Of a DNA stretch of 47,894 bases, positions 1 through 8,525 are shown in pieces. This DNA is from an uncultured Collinsella sp. (lineage in GTDB: Bacteria; Actinomycetota; Coriobacteriia; Coriobacteriales; Coriobacteriaceae). Position 1 is the first letter of the stretch, and each line of letters starts with the position of its first letter. The notes below the pieces were generated by a model. It did not search any database and was not told the origin of the DNA. It saw nothing but the letters and a program-made list of their open reading frames with translations. The stretch spans positions 1 to 47,894 of the forward strand of contig CATZMG010000004.1 in NCBI GenBank assembly GCA_958421655.1, read 5' to 3'. Both the position numbers and the translations under genes were made by a program.

Positions 1-74
1 CGAGCGGGGGCTCCTATCTTTTTAGTGCCCTCGGATTGGGTCATAGTGTCTGTCGTTGCCAAAACATCGGCGTG

Positions 75-99
75 GTCATTGGGGACGTTCTTAAATGAC
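75..99. repeat. REP-like hairpin with GGGGAC loop
   Basis: The arms GTCATT (75-80) and AATGAC (94-99) enclose a loop beginning GGGGACGTTC. The same design (short variable arms around GGGGAC, then C/T-rich sequence, then TTAAA) recurs at 43508-43532 and 23905-23931. Such GGGAC elements resemble REP sequences mobilised in trans by RAYT transposases, but no RAYT gene lies in this window, so that link is inference. Confidence 0.5.
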
Positions 100-110
100 T
101 GCGGCAGATA

Positions 111-149
111 GGGACGTTCCTTTTCTGCTGGCAGTTTGGGACACTCCTT
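111..149 (+). repeat. 39-bp direct repeat, copy A (left of DUF4143 ATPase)
   Basis: This 39-bp block starts GGGACGTTCC and ends GGACACTCCTT. It matches 1655-1693 at 37 of 39 positions in the same orientation, so the two copies bracket the ATPase gene. It also carries the GGGAC motif seen in other repeats of the window. Confidence 0.7.
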
Positions 150-172
150 ACGGGACACCCCCTCCACAGCGC

Positions 173-1474
173 CTATGCCAGCTTGTCGATTTGCCCAATC
201 TCCCAGAGCGGAATGTTGACGAGCGTGCCCTCGTCTCTATATGCCGCTAACGATGTTCTCACGCAGCGCTCGAGCTTGAACTTCTCGCAGGCAATCCTCA
301 GGCTCTTTGCTTTGAGGTTCTCTGCCGCCTTGACCTCGAGCGGAAGCACGGTCCCCGCATGGTCGATGGCAAAGTCAGTCTCTGCATTGCCGGAGGAGGA
401 TGACCAATACGCGGGAGTTTTGCCTTGGAGCAAAAGCTCCTGTGCGACGTATTGCTCGGTCAGCGAGCCTTTGAACTCCGTAAAAACAGCGGGCCCGTTC
501 AGAACAATGGCTGGCGAGAGGCCGGAGAGTGCTCCGAGGATGCCGGTGTCGATGCAGAACAGCTTGAAGCCCGAGAGATCCTCGTAGCTTGTGAGCGGTG
601 CTCTTAGGGCGGAAACACGTGGTACCTTATGAACGATTCCATAGTCCATGAGCCACTGGAGGCTTTCCTCAAAATCGCGTGCGCGCGCCCCGGGACGGAG
701 CGCACCGTAGACGAACTTCTTGTTTTCCTTTGCGAGCTGGCCGGGAAGGGATTTCCAAACCAGCCTCATGCGCTCGACGATGCGGGCTGGCGCATGCTTG
801 CCAAAATCGGATTCGTAGGCTTCGATGATTTGCTGCTGAAGCCTGCGGGCCTCGATGAAATCGTGGGAGGCGGCGAAAGCGGAGACAACTTCTGGCATGC
901 CACCGACAACGAGGTATTCCTTGAGCAGGCGCTCGAGCTTTTCGGAAACGTTTGCCAGCAGGTCCATGTCTGCGGCAAGGATGGCATCTGCGAGCGGATC
1001 GCCATCGACGGCGCGAACGAACTCGACAAACCCCATGGGGCGCATGGTAAGCTGGTCAATCTTGCCGACGGGGAACGACTCGTTTTCGCGTCGGAGCGCG
1101 AGCCCCATATAGGAGCCGGCTGCCACGATATGGTATTCCGGCGCCAGCTCGTTGAAGTATTTGAGCGAGGTGATGCCACGCGGTGCCTCTTGGATTTCGT
1201 CGAAGATGATGAGTGTGTCTGTCGGCGTTATGGTCTGGCCGCGCAGGAGCTCTATCTGGGAGATGATGCGTTTGGGGTCAAGGCTTCCGTCGAACAGCGA
1301 GCGTGCGTCCGGTTCGAGCATAAAGTCAAAACGGATGACGTTTTGATACTGCTGGCCTGCGAATTCGTTGAGAAGCCAGGTTTTTCCTGTCTGGCGGGCC
1401 CCCTTAAGCAGGAGGGGCTTGCGGTTTGCCCTAGATTTCCAAGCGATGAGTTCGTCCATTAGCTGTCGCTGCAT
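173..1474 (-). CDS. AAA ATPase with C-terminal DUF4143 domain
   Basis: The 433-residue protein has a Walker A GARQTGKT (residues 25-32) and a Walker B LIIFDEIQ (88-95). The C-terminal half has the DUF4143 pattern (phrases such as FKLFCIDTGILGAL and TEFKGSLTEQYVAQEL) and ends in a PD-(D/E)XK-like stretch, ETDFAID followed by PLEVKA. This family is common in bacteria and archaea with unclear function and is often found in mobile or defence-associated contexts. The start is supported by TTAGGAGG about 5 nt upstream of the ATG. It stands alone on the minus strand between two near-identical direct repeats and has a 33-bp tandem repeat just upstream. Family assignment is firm; the biological role is unknown. 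Confidence 0.9.
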   Translation of the reverse strand: MQRQLMDELIAWKSRANRKPLLLKGARQTGKTWLLNEFAGQQYQNVIRFDFMLEPDARSLFDGSLDPKRIISQIELLRGQTITPTDTLIIFDEIQEAPRGITSLKYFNELAPEYHIVAAGSYMGLALRRENESFPVGKIDQLTMRPMGFVEFVRAVDGDPLADAILAADMDLLANVSEKLERLLKEYLVVGGMPEVVSAFAASHDFIEARRLQQQIIEAYESDFGKHAPARIVERMRLVWKSLPGQLAKENKKFVYGALRPGARARDFEESLQWLMDYGIVHKVPRVSALRAPLTSYEDLSGFKLFCIDTGILGALSGLSPAIVLNGPAVFTEFKGSLTEQYVAQELLLQGKTPAYWSSSSGNAETDFAIDHAGTVLPLEVKAAENLKAKSLRIACEKFKLERCVRTSLAAYRDEGTLVNIPLWEIGQIDKLA

Positions 1475-1517
1475 ACTGCCTCCTAACGATCATGGTTAGT
1501 ATAAGACCGTGTTGGTC

Positions 1518-1637
1518 TTTCCATCGAAAAATGTGGGAATGAACCACGTTTTTCCATCGAATAATGTGGGAGGCAACCACGTTTTTCCATCGAATAATGT
1601 GGGAGGCAACCACGTTTTTCCATCGAATAATGTGGGG
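1518..1637. repeat. 33-bp tandem repeat, 3.6 copies
   Basis: Units start at 1518, 1551, 1584 and 1617 (the last partial), each beginning TTTCCATCGA. Units 2 and 3 are identical; unit 1 has a few changes. There are no spacers, so this is not a CRISPR. The array lies 44 nt or more upstream of the ATPase start on its coding strand, where it may affect transcription. Confidence 0.85.
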
Positions 1638-1654
1638 GTTTAGGTCGGCACCTG

Positions 1655-1693
1655 GGGACGTTCTTTTTCTGCCGGCAGTTTGGGACACTCCTT
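1655..1693 (+). repeat. 39-bp direct repeat, copy B (right of DUF4143 ATPase)
   Basis: This copy differs from 111-149 only at two positions (10 and 19 of the block) and has the same orientation. Together with copy A it frames the ATPase and its tandem repeat as a 1.5-kb unit. Confidence 0.7.
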
Positions 1694-1727
1694 GTTTTGG
1701 TGCAAATTAGCTACCCTTGCATCAGAA

Positions 1728-1765
1728 AACGGCGCCCGCCGGCGATGTTGCCGGCGGGCGCCGTT
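1728..1765 (-). terminator. Terminator of galKT
   Basis: A perfect 16-bp inverted repeat (1728-1743 and 1750-1765) with a 6-nt loop lies 55 nt beyond the galT stop. On the minus strand it is followed by GTTTTCTG, a short U-tract, as in an intrinsic terminator. Confidence 0.8.
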
Positions 1766-1819
1766 GTCGTGTAGGTGGCTATGTCGTGGGGGCTGCCGTT
1801 GAGCGTCCGGGTCTGTGCT

Positions 1820-3448
1820 CTACAGCGAGTCGATAAAGCGCTGCTGGGCGGCGCGGCCGGCTTCGTCCCACTTAAAGACGCCGGCGTTGTCGAGCACGTG
1901 GCCAAACACCACGCCGACCTCCTCGTGCAGGATATCGATGGCGTTGTCTGCCGTAAGCTCGTCGGCGCGGCGGGCAAAAACGTCTTCGGCCCATGCGGCG
2001 TGGCTGCGGCATAGATCATCGCCCTCGAGCGCGCTAGCAAGGTCGTAGCTGGCATCGACCTTGGCCGCCAGCAGGTGCTCGCGGACAGCGCCGAGCTCGG
2101 GAACCAGGCGCGGCGGAAGAATGGCCAGGCCCATGACCTCGATCAGGCCGATGTTCTCCTTCTTGATGTGGTGGTACTCAGCATGCGGGTGGAATACGCC
2201 CAGCGGATGCTCGTCGGTCGTGATGTTGCAGCGAAGCGCCAGGTAGGCCTCGTAGATTTCGCCGCCGGCATTGCCGCGGGAGTCGACGCGGCGGATGACG
2301 GGCGTCACGGTGTTGTGCGCCACGCCGTCGGCTGTGTGCGCGATGACGCCCACCGACTCATCGGTCCACTCGCGCCAGGCGAGGATAATCTTCTCGGCGG
2401 CGTCGAGCAGCTGGGCGCGGTCGTGCGAGCGCAGCCGCAGCACCGAAAGCGGCCACTGCAACACGGTACCGCTGACCTGGTCAAAGCCGGGCACGCTAAA
2501 CTGCGTGACCTCGGCGGCGTGCATCATGGGGAACTCGTGCGCGCCGCCCTGGAAGTGGTCGTGCGACAGAATCGAGCCGCCCACGATGGGCAGGTCGGCG
2601 TTGGAGCCAATAAAGTAGTGCGGGAACAGGTCGACAAAGTCGAGCAGGCAGGTCAGCCCCTTGCGGTCGACGTGCATCGGACGATGCTCGGAGCTCATGG
2701 CAATGCAGTGCTCGTTAAAGTACGCGTACGGGCTGTATTGGAAGCCCCAGCGCTCGCCGTCGAGCTTAATGGGGATAACGCGCAGATTCTGGCGGGCGGG
2801 ATGGGCGCCGCCGTCGGCTGCAGCGGAGCGTCCAGGGTAGCCCTCGTTTTCGATGCAGAGCTGGCAGGCGGGATACTTCTCGCCCGTGTTTTTGGTGGCA
2901 CCGGCCGCGGCAATATCGCGCGGGTCCTTTTCGGGCTTTGACAGGTTGATGGTGATCTCCAGGTCACCCCAGTTGGTGGAAGTGCTCCATTTGATGTTGC
3001 GCGCGATGGCGGCGCGGCGCACGTAACCGGCGTCACAGCACAGGCCGTAGAACCAGTCGGTCGCGGCGCGGGGCTCGTTGACGCCCATGCGGCCGTTGAA
3101 TTCCTCGTTTACAACCGAAGGCCTCGGCATGAGCGCGCCCATGATGCGCATGGCGATGCGGTCGCGGCCCGATGCCGTGTCCTCGGCGGCGCCGTTGGCA
3201 ATGGCGGCCTCGGCAAGCGCGGCGAGCGTGCCCTCCAGGTCAAAGTTGGGCAGGGTATCGGGGTGCAAGAGCGAGAGTTTCTCGACCTGGAGCGCCCAGG
3301 CCATGTCGAGCGCCGGGCCCGTAGCACCGATGCACTCGAGAATGGTGTTATACGCCCAGATGCGATCGTCCTGGCCGATCATCGATCGGTGGATGGCGTA
3401 CTCGATCAGGTTCTGCGCGGCTTCGCGCACGTCAGTCATTACAGCCAT
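1820..3448 (-). CDS. galT: UDP-glucose--hexose-1-phosphate uridylyltransferase (class II GalT)
   Basis: GalT exchanges UMP between UDP-glucose and galactose-1-phosphate in the cytoplasmic Leloir pathway. The 542-residue length and motifs match the Gram-positive class II form: CQLCIENEGYPGR, GGSILSHDHFQGG (HxH active-site type) and FHPHAEYHHIKKENIGLIEVMG-like C-terminal sequence. The gene follows galK with overlap. Two starts are possible: ATG at 3448, overlapping the galK end by 10 nt with AAGGGGG at good spacing, or ATG at 3439, sharing one base with the galK stop as TAATG. Translational coupling to galK is likely either way. The operon ends at the 1728-1765 terminator. Confidence 0.95.
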   Translation of the reverse strand: MAVMTDVREAAQNLIEYAIHRSMIGQDDRIWAYNTILECIGATGPALDMAWALQVEKLSLLHPDTLPNFDLEGTLAALAEAAIANGAAEDTASGRDRIAMRIMGALMPRPSVVNEEFNGRMGVNEPRAATDWFYGLCCDAGYVRRAAIARNIKWSTSTNWGDLEITINLSKPEKDPRDIAAAGATKNTGEKYPACQLCIENEGYPGRSAAADGGAHPARQNLRVIPIKLDGERWGFQYSPYAYFNEHCIAMSSEHRPMHVDRKGLTCLLDFVDLFPHYFIGSNADLPIVGGSILSHDHFQGGAHEFPMMHAAEVTQFSVPGFDQVSGTVLQWPLSVLRLRSHDRAQLLDAAEKIILAWREWTDESVGVIAHTADGVAHNTVTPVIRRVDSRGNAGGEIYEAYLALRCNITTDEHPLGVFHPHAEYHHIKKENIGLIEVMGLAILPPRLVPELGAVREHLLAAKVDASYDLASALEGDDLCRSHAAWAEDVFARRADELTADNAIDILHEEVGVVFGHVLDNAGVFKWDEAGRAAQQRFIDSL

Positions 3449-4644
3449 GCCGCGTAAGCCCCCTTGTCAGAAATTGCGTAGTGGCGGGCAGAGCCCTCGC
3501 CCAGCCAGCCGTTCATCTTGGCGATGAAGGTGTCGACCAGGTCGAGCGGCACGAAGGCCTGGATGGTGCCACCAAAGCCGCCACCGTGGATACGAACGGC
3601 GCCGCGGCCGTCGAGCACGTGCTCGGCCAGCGCCAGGGCATACATCGAAGGCTGCTCGGAGCCCAGCTTGGCAACGACATTCTGCAGGTACATGGCAGAG
3701 CTGGCGCCGGACTCGCGCGTCAGGACCAGGAACTGATCGATGTCGCCGGCGTTCAGGGCTGCCCAGCGCTTATCGACCAGGCCGTTCTCGTACCAGTAGT
3801 GAACGGCGCGCAGGCAGGCGCGGTCGCCCAGCTTGGCGCGCAGCTCGGGGAGCTTGGCGTCAAAGTCGGCAACATCGACCTCGCACAGGCGTGCCTTGCC
3901 AAACTCGGCGGCGACGTCTTGCATCTCGCGCGGAACGGCAGCGTAATCGTCGGTGGCGGCCACGTGGTCGGCACCAACCTTAACGAGCACGAGCGCATAG
4001 CCGTGATCCTCAAAGTTGAGTTCGAGCTTCTGGGTTTTAGGCTGAGCCTGGTCCTCAAAGTCCATGTAGGCAAGGCCGCCCAGGCACACAGCGGCCTGGT
4101 CCATCAGACCGCAGGGCTTGCCATAGTAGTTGTTCTCGGTGCGCTGGCTCATCTGGGCGAGCGCGACGGGCTCGATGGCGGGTGCGCCCCAGAGCGTCTC
4201 CATGGCGCGACCGTATGCCGCCTCGACAGCAGCAGAGCTCGAAAGGCCGCCGCCCGAGGGGACAGAGCAGGTGAAGGCGAAGTCGAAGCCCTGGGGCTCA
4301 ACGCCCAGAGCAGCGATTTCGTGGGCCATGCCGCGGACGAGGCTCGCGGACGTGCCCTTCTCGGACTCTTGAATACCCAGCGTGTCGAGCGTGATCTCAA
4401 ACGTGGGATAGCCCTCGTCGGCGACGCGAATCTTGTTGGTGTCGGTCGCTACGGCAATGCCGTCAACGGCGACATCGAGCGAGCCGGCGATGACGTGGCC
4501 GCCCTCGTGGTCGGTGTGGTTGCCACTGATCTCGGAACGGCCGGGCGCGTGCACATAGAGCACCTGGCGGTCGCCGATGGGGCCAAACTCCTCCTCAAAC
4601 AGTTTGGTGAGCGTGGCGAATGTCTTTTCGTCGGGGGTGGTCAT
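3439..4644 (-). CDS. galK: Galactokinase
   Basis: GalK phosphorylates galactose at C1 using ATP, the first committed Leloir step. The 401-residue protein has the galactokinase signature GRSEISGNHTDHEGG, the GHMP-kinase ATP loop PSGGGLSSSAAVEAA and a C-terminal GAVRIHGGGFGGT motif. The ATG at 4644 is chosen because AAGGAAAGGA lies just upstream and the family motif begins about 30 residues later; an upstream ATG at 4731 would put the start inside the operator region. It is the first gene of a galK-galT operon, divergent from a LacI-family regulator that probably controls it. Confidence 0.95.
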   Translation of the reverse strand: MTTPDEKTFATLTKLFEEEFGPIGDRQVLYVHAPGRSEISGNHTDHEGGHVIAGSLDVAVDGIAVATDTNKIRVADEGYPTFEITLDTLGIQESEKGTSASLVRGMAHEIAALGVEPQGFDFAFTCSVPSGGGLSSSAAVEAAYGRAMETLWGAPAIEPVALAQMSQRTENNYYGKPCGLMDQAAVCLGGLAYMDFEDQAQPKTQKLELNFEDHGYALVLVKVGADHVAATDDYAAVPREMQDVAAEFGKARLCEVDVADFDAKLPELRAKLGDRACLRAVHYWYENGLVDKRWAALNAGDIDQFLVLTRESGASSAMYLQNVVAKLGSEQPSMYALALAEHVLDGRGAVRIHGGGFGGTIQAFVPLDLVDTFIAKMNGWLGEGSARHYAISDKGAYAAWL

Positions 4645-4684
4645 AGGAGTCCTTTCCTTGGTGCGCACGGGCGAGTTTTGCGTC

Positions 4685-4770
4685 GTTATGAGTACGTTAA
4701 CAACTTGAAGCGGCGTGAACCAAGTGTTCACGATACCGCACGTTACGGGCTATGTTAACGTACTCATAAC
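4685..4770. promoter_or_regulatory. galK/regulator operator region with 18-bp inverted repeats
   Basis: GTTATGAGTACGTTAACA (4685-4702) and its exact reverse complement (4753-4770) are spaced 68 bp apart, start to start, between divergent galK and the LacI-type gene. A third copy of the core, AGTACGTTAACAT, lies at 4878-4890 nearer the regulator. Between the arms sits a separate palindrome, GTGAAC-N5-GTTCAC (4716-4732). Paired sites at about 6.5 helical turns would allow looping by a LacI-family tetramer; that is inference. Confidence 0.75.
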
Positions 4771-4982
4771 ACAACTCTTGTCACTTTTTGAGAATCTGGT
4801 AATCGGTAGAAATTCAGCCGTGAACGGTATTGTCGTATGGACTTATAAAGCAGAAGAGATGCGGATTGAAAAAGTAGAGTACGTTAACATGCGTCCGACG
4901 ATAGCGGGCCTCGGCGCGGGCTAAACTCCTGCCCGGGCCGGCATTCACGCTATTCAGATCTCGCAAGGGTGAAGGTGATCCT

Positions 4983-6014
4983 GTGGCAAGGCGCCCGTCC
5001 AACGATACAGGTACGCGTCCGGTCTCCATGGCCGACGTCGCTCGCGCTGCTGGCGTTTCGCAGCAGACGGTTTCGCGCGTCGCCAACGGCTTGCCCAACG
5101 TTAACGAGCAGACGCGCCAGCGCGTGCAGTCCGCTATGCGAGAGCTCGGCTTTCGTCCGAGTTATGCCGGTCGCTCGCTGCGCGACGGTCGATACCATTC
5201 GGTTGGCCTATGCGTCAACGATGTCACCAAGTTTGGCAACCTCTCAATGATCGACGGCATCGCCAGCGCTGCTCGCGAGCATAATTGTGCCATCACGCTG
5301 GTCGAGATGTCCAAGACCGAGGAGTTTTCGCTTGCCGAGGCCACGCGTCGTATGGCCGCATTGCCGGTGGACGGCATCATCATCGGCATGAGCCGCATGG
5401 CGCCCGATTTTGAGACGTTTGATCCACTGCCGGGCATTGGCACGGTTATCGTCACCATGTACGCGCACCCGCGGGTGACCACGGTCGACTCCGATCATTA
5501 CGGCTGCTCGCTCTTGCTTATGGATCACCTGTTTGAGCTAGGGCACGAGCAGATTCGCTATATTGGCGGCCCGTCGTTCTCAGTCGACGAACAATTTCGT
5601 CGCGCCGGTTGGCAGGATGTACTCGAGCGTAAACACATCGAGCCGGCAGAGCCGCTCGAGGGCGACTGGTCTGCCAACAGCGGCTACGAGGCCGGCAGGC
5701 ACCTGGCCGAGCACGATCACACCATGACGGCGATTTACGCGGCAAACGACCAGATGGCAAACGGCGCAATTGCGGCGCTGCGCGATAGCGGCCTGCGTGT
5801 GCCCGAGGACGTGAGCGTGGTGGGCGTCGACGATTCGCTCGATGATTTTGTGGCACACAACGAGCTCACGACCGTGCGATTCGATCTGCATCAGCGCGGA
5901 CGCGAGGTGTTTGAGCATGCGGTTCCCGAGGCGGGTACGGCGGGCAAAACCGTTGCCATTCGTATTCCCGGCCAACTCATCATTCGACATAGTACGGCGA
6001 TACCGCATGCATAG
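4983..6014 (+). CDS. LacI-family transcriptional regulator (probable galactose regulator)
   Basis: The 343-residue protein has the N-terminal LacI helix-turn-helix (MADVARAAGVSQQTVSRVANG) and a periplasmic-binding-protein-like sensor domain ending in GVDDSLDDF and a linker typical of the GalR subgroup. The predicted start is GTG at 4983 with AAGGTGA upstream; an ATG at 5029, directly before the HTH, is an alternative. It is divergent from galK and flanked by inverted-repeat operators, so a galactose-responsive, autoregulated repressor is the simplest reading. Effector identity is inferred only from position. Confidence 0.9.
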   Translation: MARRPSNDTGTRPVSMADVARAAGVSQQTVSRVANGLPNVNEQTRQRVQSAMRELGFRPSYAGRSLRDGRYHSVGLCVNDVTKFGNLSMIDGIASAAREHNCAITLVEMSKTEEFSLAEATRRMAALPVDGIIIGMSRMAPDFETFDPLPGIGTVIVTMYAHPRVTTVDSDHYGCSLLLMDHLFELGHEQIRYIGGPSFSVDEQFRRAGWQDVLERKHIEPAEPLEGDWSANSGYEAGRHLAEHDHTMTAIYAANDQMANGAIAALRDSGLRVPEDVSVVGVDDSLDDFVAHNELTTVRFDLHQRGREVFEHAVPEAGTAGKTVAIRIPGQLIIRHSTAIPHA

Positions 6015-6143
6015 TTTGTGCAGGTAAACGGCGATTTATCGCATTTCAATAACAATCGGTAAGGATGTCGGTAGATAGCTGTTGGGATGTAGCCGAGTGC
6101 TATGATAGACGGGCTCTTTTGTCTATCTAGGAGGCTTTGCCTG

Positions 6144-7304
6144 ATGGAGATCACCAAGGATATCCGCTACGTTGGCGTCGACGATCACGACATTGACCTG
6201 TTCGAGGGCCAGTACGATGTGTCCGAGAACGGTATGGCATACAACAGCTACGTTATCTTGGGCGAAAAGATCGCTGTCGCCGATTCAGTCGACGGCGGCT
6301 TTGTTGATGAGTGGCTCGGTAACATCGAAGCCGTGCTCGATGGCCGTACGCCCGACTACCTGGTCGTCCATCACATGGAGCCCGATCACTCCGCCGGTAT
6401 CGCCGCTTTTATGGAGCGCTACCCCCAGGCCCAGATCGTGGCAAGCATGGGCGCTTTCCGCATGATGGTCAACTACTTTGGCACCGACTTCCCCGAGCGC
6501 AAGATGGTCGTCAAAGAGGGCGACGTGCTCGACCTGGGTGGCCACAGCCTAACGTTTGTCGGCGCCCCCAACGTGCACTGGCCCGAGGTGATCTTCTCCT
6601 ACGAGTCCACCGACAAGGTGCTCTTTAGTGCCGACGGCTTTGGCAAGTTCGGCGCCAACGACATCGAGGACCCGGAAGGCTGGGCTTGCGAAGCGCGCCG
6701 CTACTACTTTGGCATCGTCGGTAAGTTCGGCAAGTTTGTGCAGACCGTGCTCAAGAAGGCCGCCGACCTGGATATCCAGATTATCTGTCCGCTCCACGGC
6801 CCCGTACTGACCGAGAACCTGGGCTATTACCTCGACACCTATAACACCTGGTCGAGCTACCAGCCCGAGGACGAGGGCATCACGATCGCCTATGCGAGTG
6901 TGTATGGGCATCTGAAAGCTGCCGTCGAGGAGCTCGCATCTGCGCTCGAGGCTCGCGGCCAGAAGGTCTCCGTCTTTGACCTGGCTCGCGACGACATGGC
7001 CGAGGCCGTTGAGGATGCGTTCCGCTACGACCGTCTGGTGCTCGCCTCCATTACCTATCAGGGCGAGATCTTCCCGTGCATGAGCACCTTTATCCACACG
7101 CTCGCCGAGCATGCCTACCAGAACCGCACCGTAGCGCTTGTCGAGTCCGGTTCCTGGGCGCCCGCAGCTGCCAAGGTTATGACCAAGGAGCTCGAGGGCA
7201 TGAAGGACATCACCCTGACGCAGAACAAGGTGACTGTGCTGGGCTCGCTCAACGACGCCTCGCGCGCTCAGATCGAGGTCCTCGCCGACGAGCTGTCCAA
7301 GTAG
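6144..7304 (+). CDS. Flavo-diiron protein (FprA-type A flavoprotein)
   Basis: The protein has an N-terminal metallo-beta-lactamase-fold domain with the diiron ligand motif HHMEPDH (H77, E79, D81, H82 by the start used), further ligands at H145 (APNVHWPE), D164 (FSADGFG) and the PLHGP histidine, then a flavodoxin domain that binds FMN (VYGHLKAAVEEL, LASITYQGEIFP). Family members reduce O2 to water or NO to N2O in anaerobes. The ATG at 6144 is chosen for its CTAGGAGG Shine-Dalgarno; a -10-like TATGAT lies at 6101-6106, so a start at 6102 is excluded. Single-gene unit ending at a strong terminator. Confidence 0.95.
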   Translation: MEITKDIRYVGVDDHDIDLFEGQYDVSENGMAYNSYVILGEKIAVADSVDGGFVDEWLGNIEAVLDGRTPDYLVVHHMEPDHSAGIAAFMERYPQAQIVASMGAFRMMVNYFGTDFPERKMVVKEGDVLDLGGHSLTFVGAPNVHWPEVIFSYESTDKVLFSADGFGKFGANDIEDPEGWACEARRYYFGIVGKFGKFVQTVLKKAADLDIQIICPLHGPVLTENLGYYLDTYNTWSSYQPEDEGITIAYASVYGHLKAAVEELASALEARGQKVSVFDLARDDMAEAVEDAFRYDRLVLASITYQGEIFPCMSTFIHTLAEHAYQNRTVALVESGSWAPAAAKVMTKELEGMKDITLTQNKVTVLGSLNDASRAQIEVLADELSK

Positions 7305-7336
7305 CGACACGTTCACTTTTGACGCTCAACCATCAC

Positions 7337-7376
7337 AACCACCACAAAGGGGACAGGCACCTTTGTGGTGGTTTTT
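7337..7376. terminator. Bidirectional terminator containing GGGGACAGG
   Basis: A perfect 12-bp stem (7339-7350 with 7360-7371) is followed by TTTTT. It lies between the flavo-diiron gene and the convergent lacR remnant, and the opposite strand also has an A/T-rich edge, so it can serve both. Its loop carries the GGGGACAGG motif shared with the REP-like repeats here. Confidence 0.85.
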
Positions 7377-7378
7377 GT

Positions 7379-7989
7379 TTAAGCGCCGGCGATGATGAGG
7401 GCTGGACGTGCGCTGTCGGTGGCCTCGGCGATTGAGGTGGCGACGGAATGATCGGGGTCACGGTCCATCACGATGGCGTCGACATCGCTCAGCTCGGCAA
7501 AACGGTACATGCCACGTCCGTTGACCTTACTGGCGTCCATGAGGGCGACGCTTTGATGGGCCGCGGCGATCATGGCCGTTTTGGTCTCGGCCATCTGGGG
7601 AAAGTCGGTCGTAAAGCCGCAGCTGGAGACAAAGGCGCCGGGGCACATGACGGCCAGATCGGCATGGACCATTTGAAGCGCCTGCATGGTGAGCGGTCCG
7701 TACAAATAACGATGGCCTTTGCGCAGCGCCCCGCCCAGCATGACGACATCGACCGAGGGCATGCTCTCGTCGATGTAATCGGCAATGGTAATGTCTGCCG
7801 TGATGACGGTGATACCGTCGCGCTGATCGAGGAGCCGGACGAACTCGAGCGCCGTGGTGCCCGAGTCGACGAGCAGCGTGTCGCCGTCATTGACGAGCTT
7901 GATGGCGCTTTGCGCGATGGCCTGCTTGGCAGCGACATTGACATTGATGCGGCGATCCTGCGTGGAGACGGTCAGGCGTTTGTGGAGCG
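7379..7989 (-). pseudogene. DeoR/LacR-family regulator, 5'-truncated remnant
   Basis: The reading frame is open from 7993 to the stop at 7379 and encodes the C-terminal effector domain of a DeoR-family regulator (DGDTLLVDSGTTALEFV, VVMLGGALRKGHRYLYGP). It matches the intact regulator at 14959-15765 but begins at the equivalent of SLHKRLTVS, so the whole N-terminal HTH is missing. Sequence identity with lacB in the opposite orientation starts exactly at the break (7989-7990). Its first 148 bp (7842-7989) are identical to 15425-15572. With no DNA-binding domain it cannot act as a repressor. Confidence 0.85.
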
Positions 7990-8410
7990 GTCCTTACGGC
8001 CACACCCATACGCACTATCCCATCTACGGTAGGGCTGTGGGCGAGGCTGTTGCCAGCGGCAAGGCCGACTTTGGCGTGGCCCTGTGCGGCGCCAGCATTG
8101 GTATCACCAACTCGTGAACAAGGTTCTCGGCGCCCGTTGCGCCTTGGTCCGCGACATGACGAGCGCCCTGTACGCCCGTCGCGAGCTCAACGCCAACGTC
8201 ATCGGCTTCGGCGGGAAGATCACCGGCGAGTTCCTGATGACCGACATCATGCTCGCGTTCCTTGAGGCCGAGTATGAGTCCACGCCCGAGTGCGATGCCC
8301 TGATTGCCAAGATCGATGCCTGCAATAAGGCCGACGCTGAGGCTCAAGCTGACCAGCGCTTCTTTGACGAGTTCATCGAGAAGTGGGATCGCGGCGAGTA
8401 TCACGATTAG
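7989..8410 (+). pseudogene. lacB: Galactose-6-phosphate isomerase subunit LacB, truncated and frameshifted
   Basis: The first frame reads GPYGHTHTHYPIYGRAVGEA and CGASIGITN, then a stop; one missing base near 8115 restores VNKVLGARCALVRDM, ALYARRELNANVIGFGG and a C-terminus ending KWDRGEYHD. This order and wording match LacB (RpiB/LacAB isomerase family) throughout. About 35 N-terminal residues are absent because the gene is joined to the head of the lacR remnant. The usual CGTG(V/I)G catalytic loop has become CGASIG. LacAB converts galactose-6-P to tagatose-6-P; no lacA is present. A pseudogene with high certainty. Confidence 0.85.
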
Positions 8411-8490
8411 ATTGCAGTGCATTTCGGCGGCCGTGTTGAACAATCGTCGAAAGTACGTGTGACGCGATTTGCCAAAAAGGCTGATTAACT

Positions 8491-8525
8491 TGATGGGGGC
8501 ATCGATGAAATCGGTGCCCCCATCA
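8491..8525. terminator. Hairpin between lacB remnant and LicR-type gene
   Basis: TGATGGGGGCA (8491-8501) pairs with TGCCCCCATCA (8515-8525), with an inner CGAT/ATCG pairing. It overlaps the stop codon of the regulator's last frame and separates the two convergent genes. There is no immediate U-tract, so the terminator call is moderate. Confidence 0.6.

Noticed and set aside
629..1462. Long plus-strand reading frame opposite the ATPase
   Set aside because: It is antisense to a protein with clear Walker motifs and has no recognisable domain or ribosome site.
1518..1637. CRISPR array
   Set aside because: The units abut without spacers and no cas gene is near; it is a tandem repeat.
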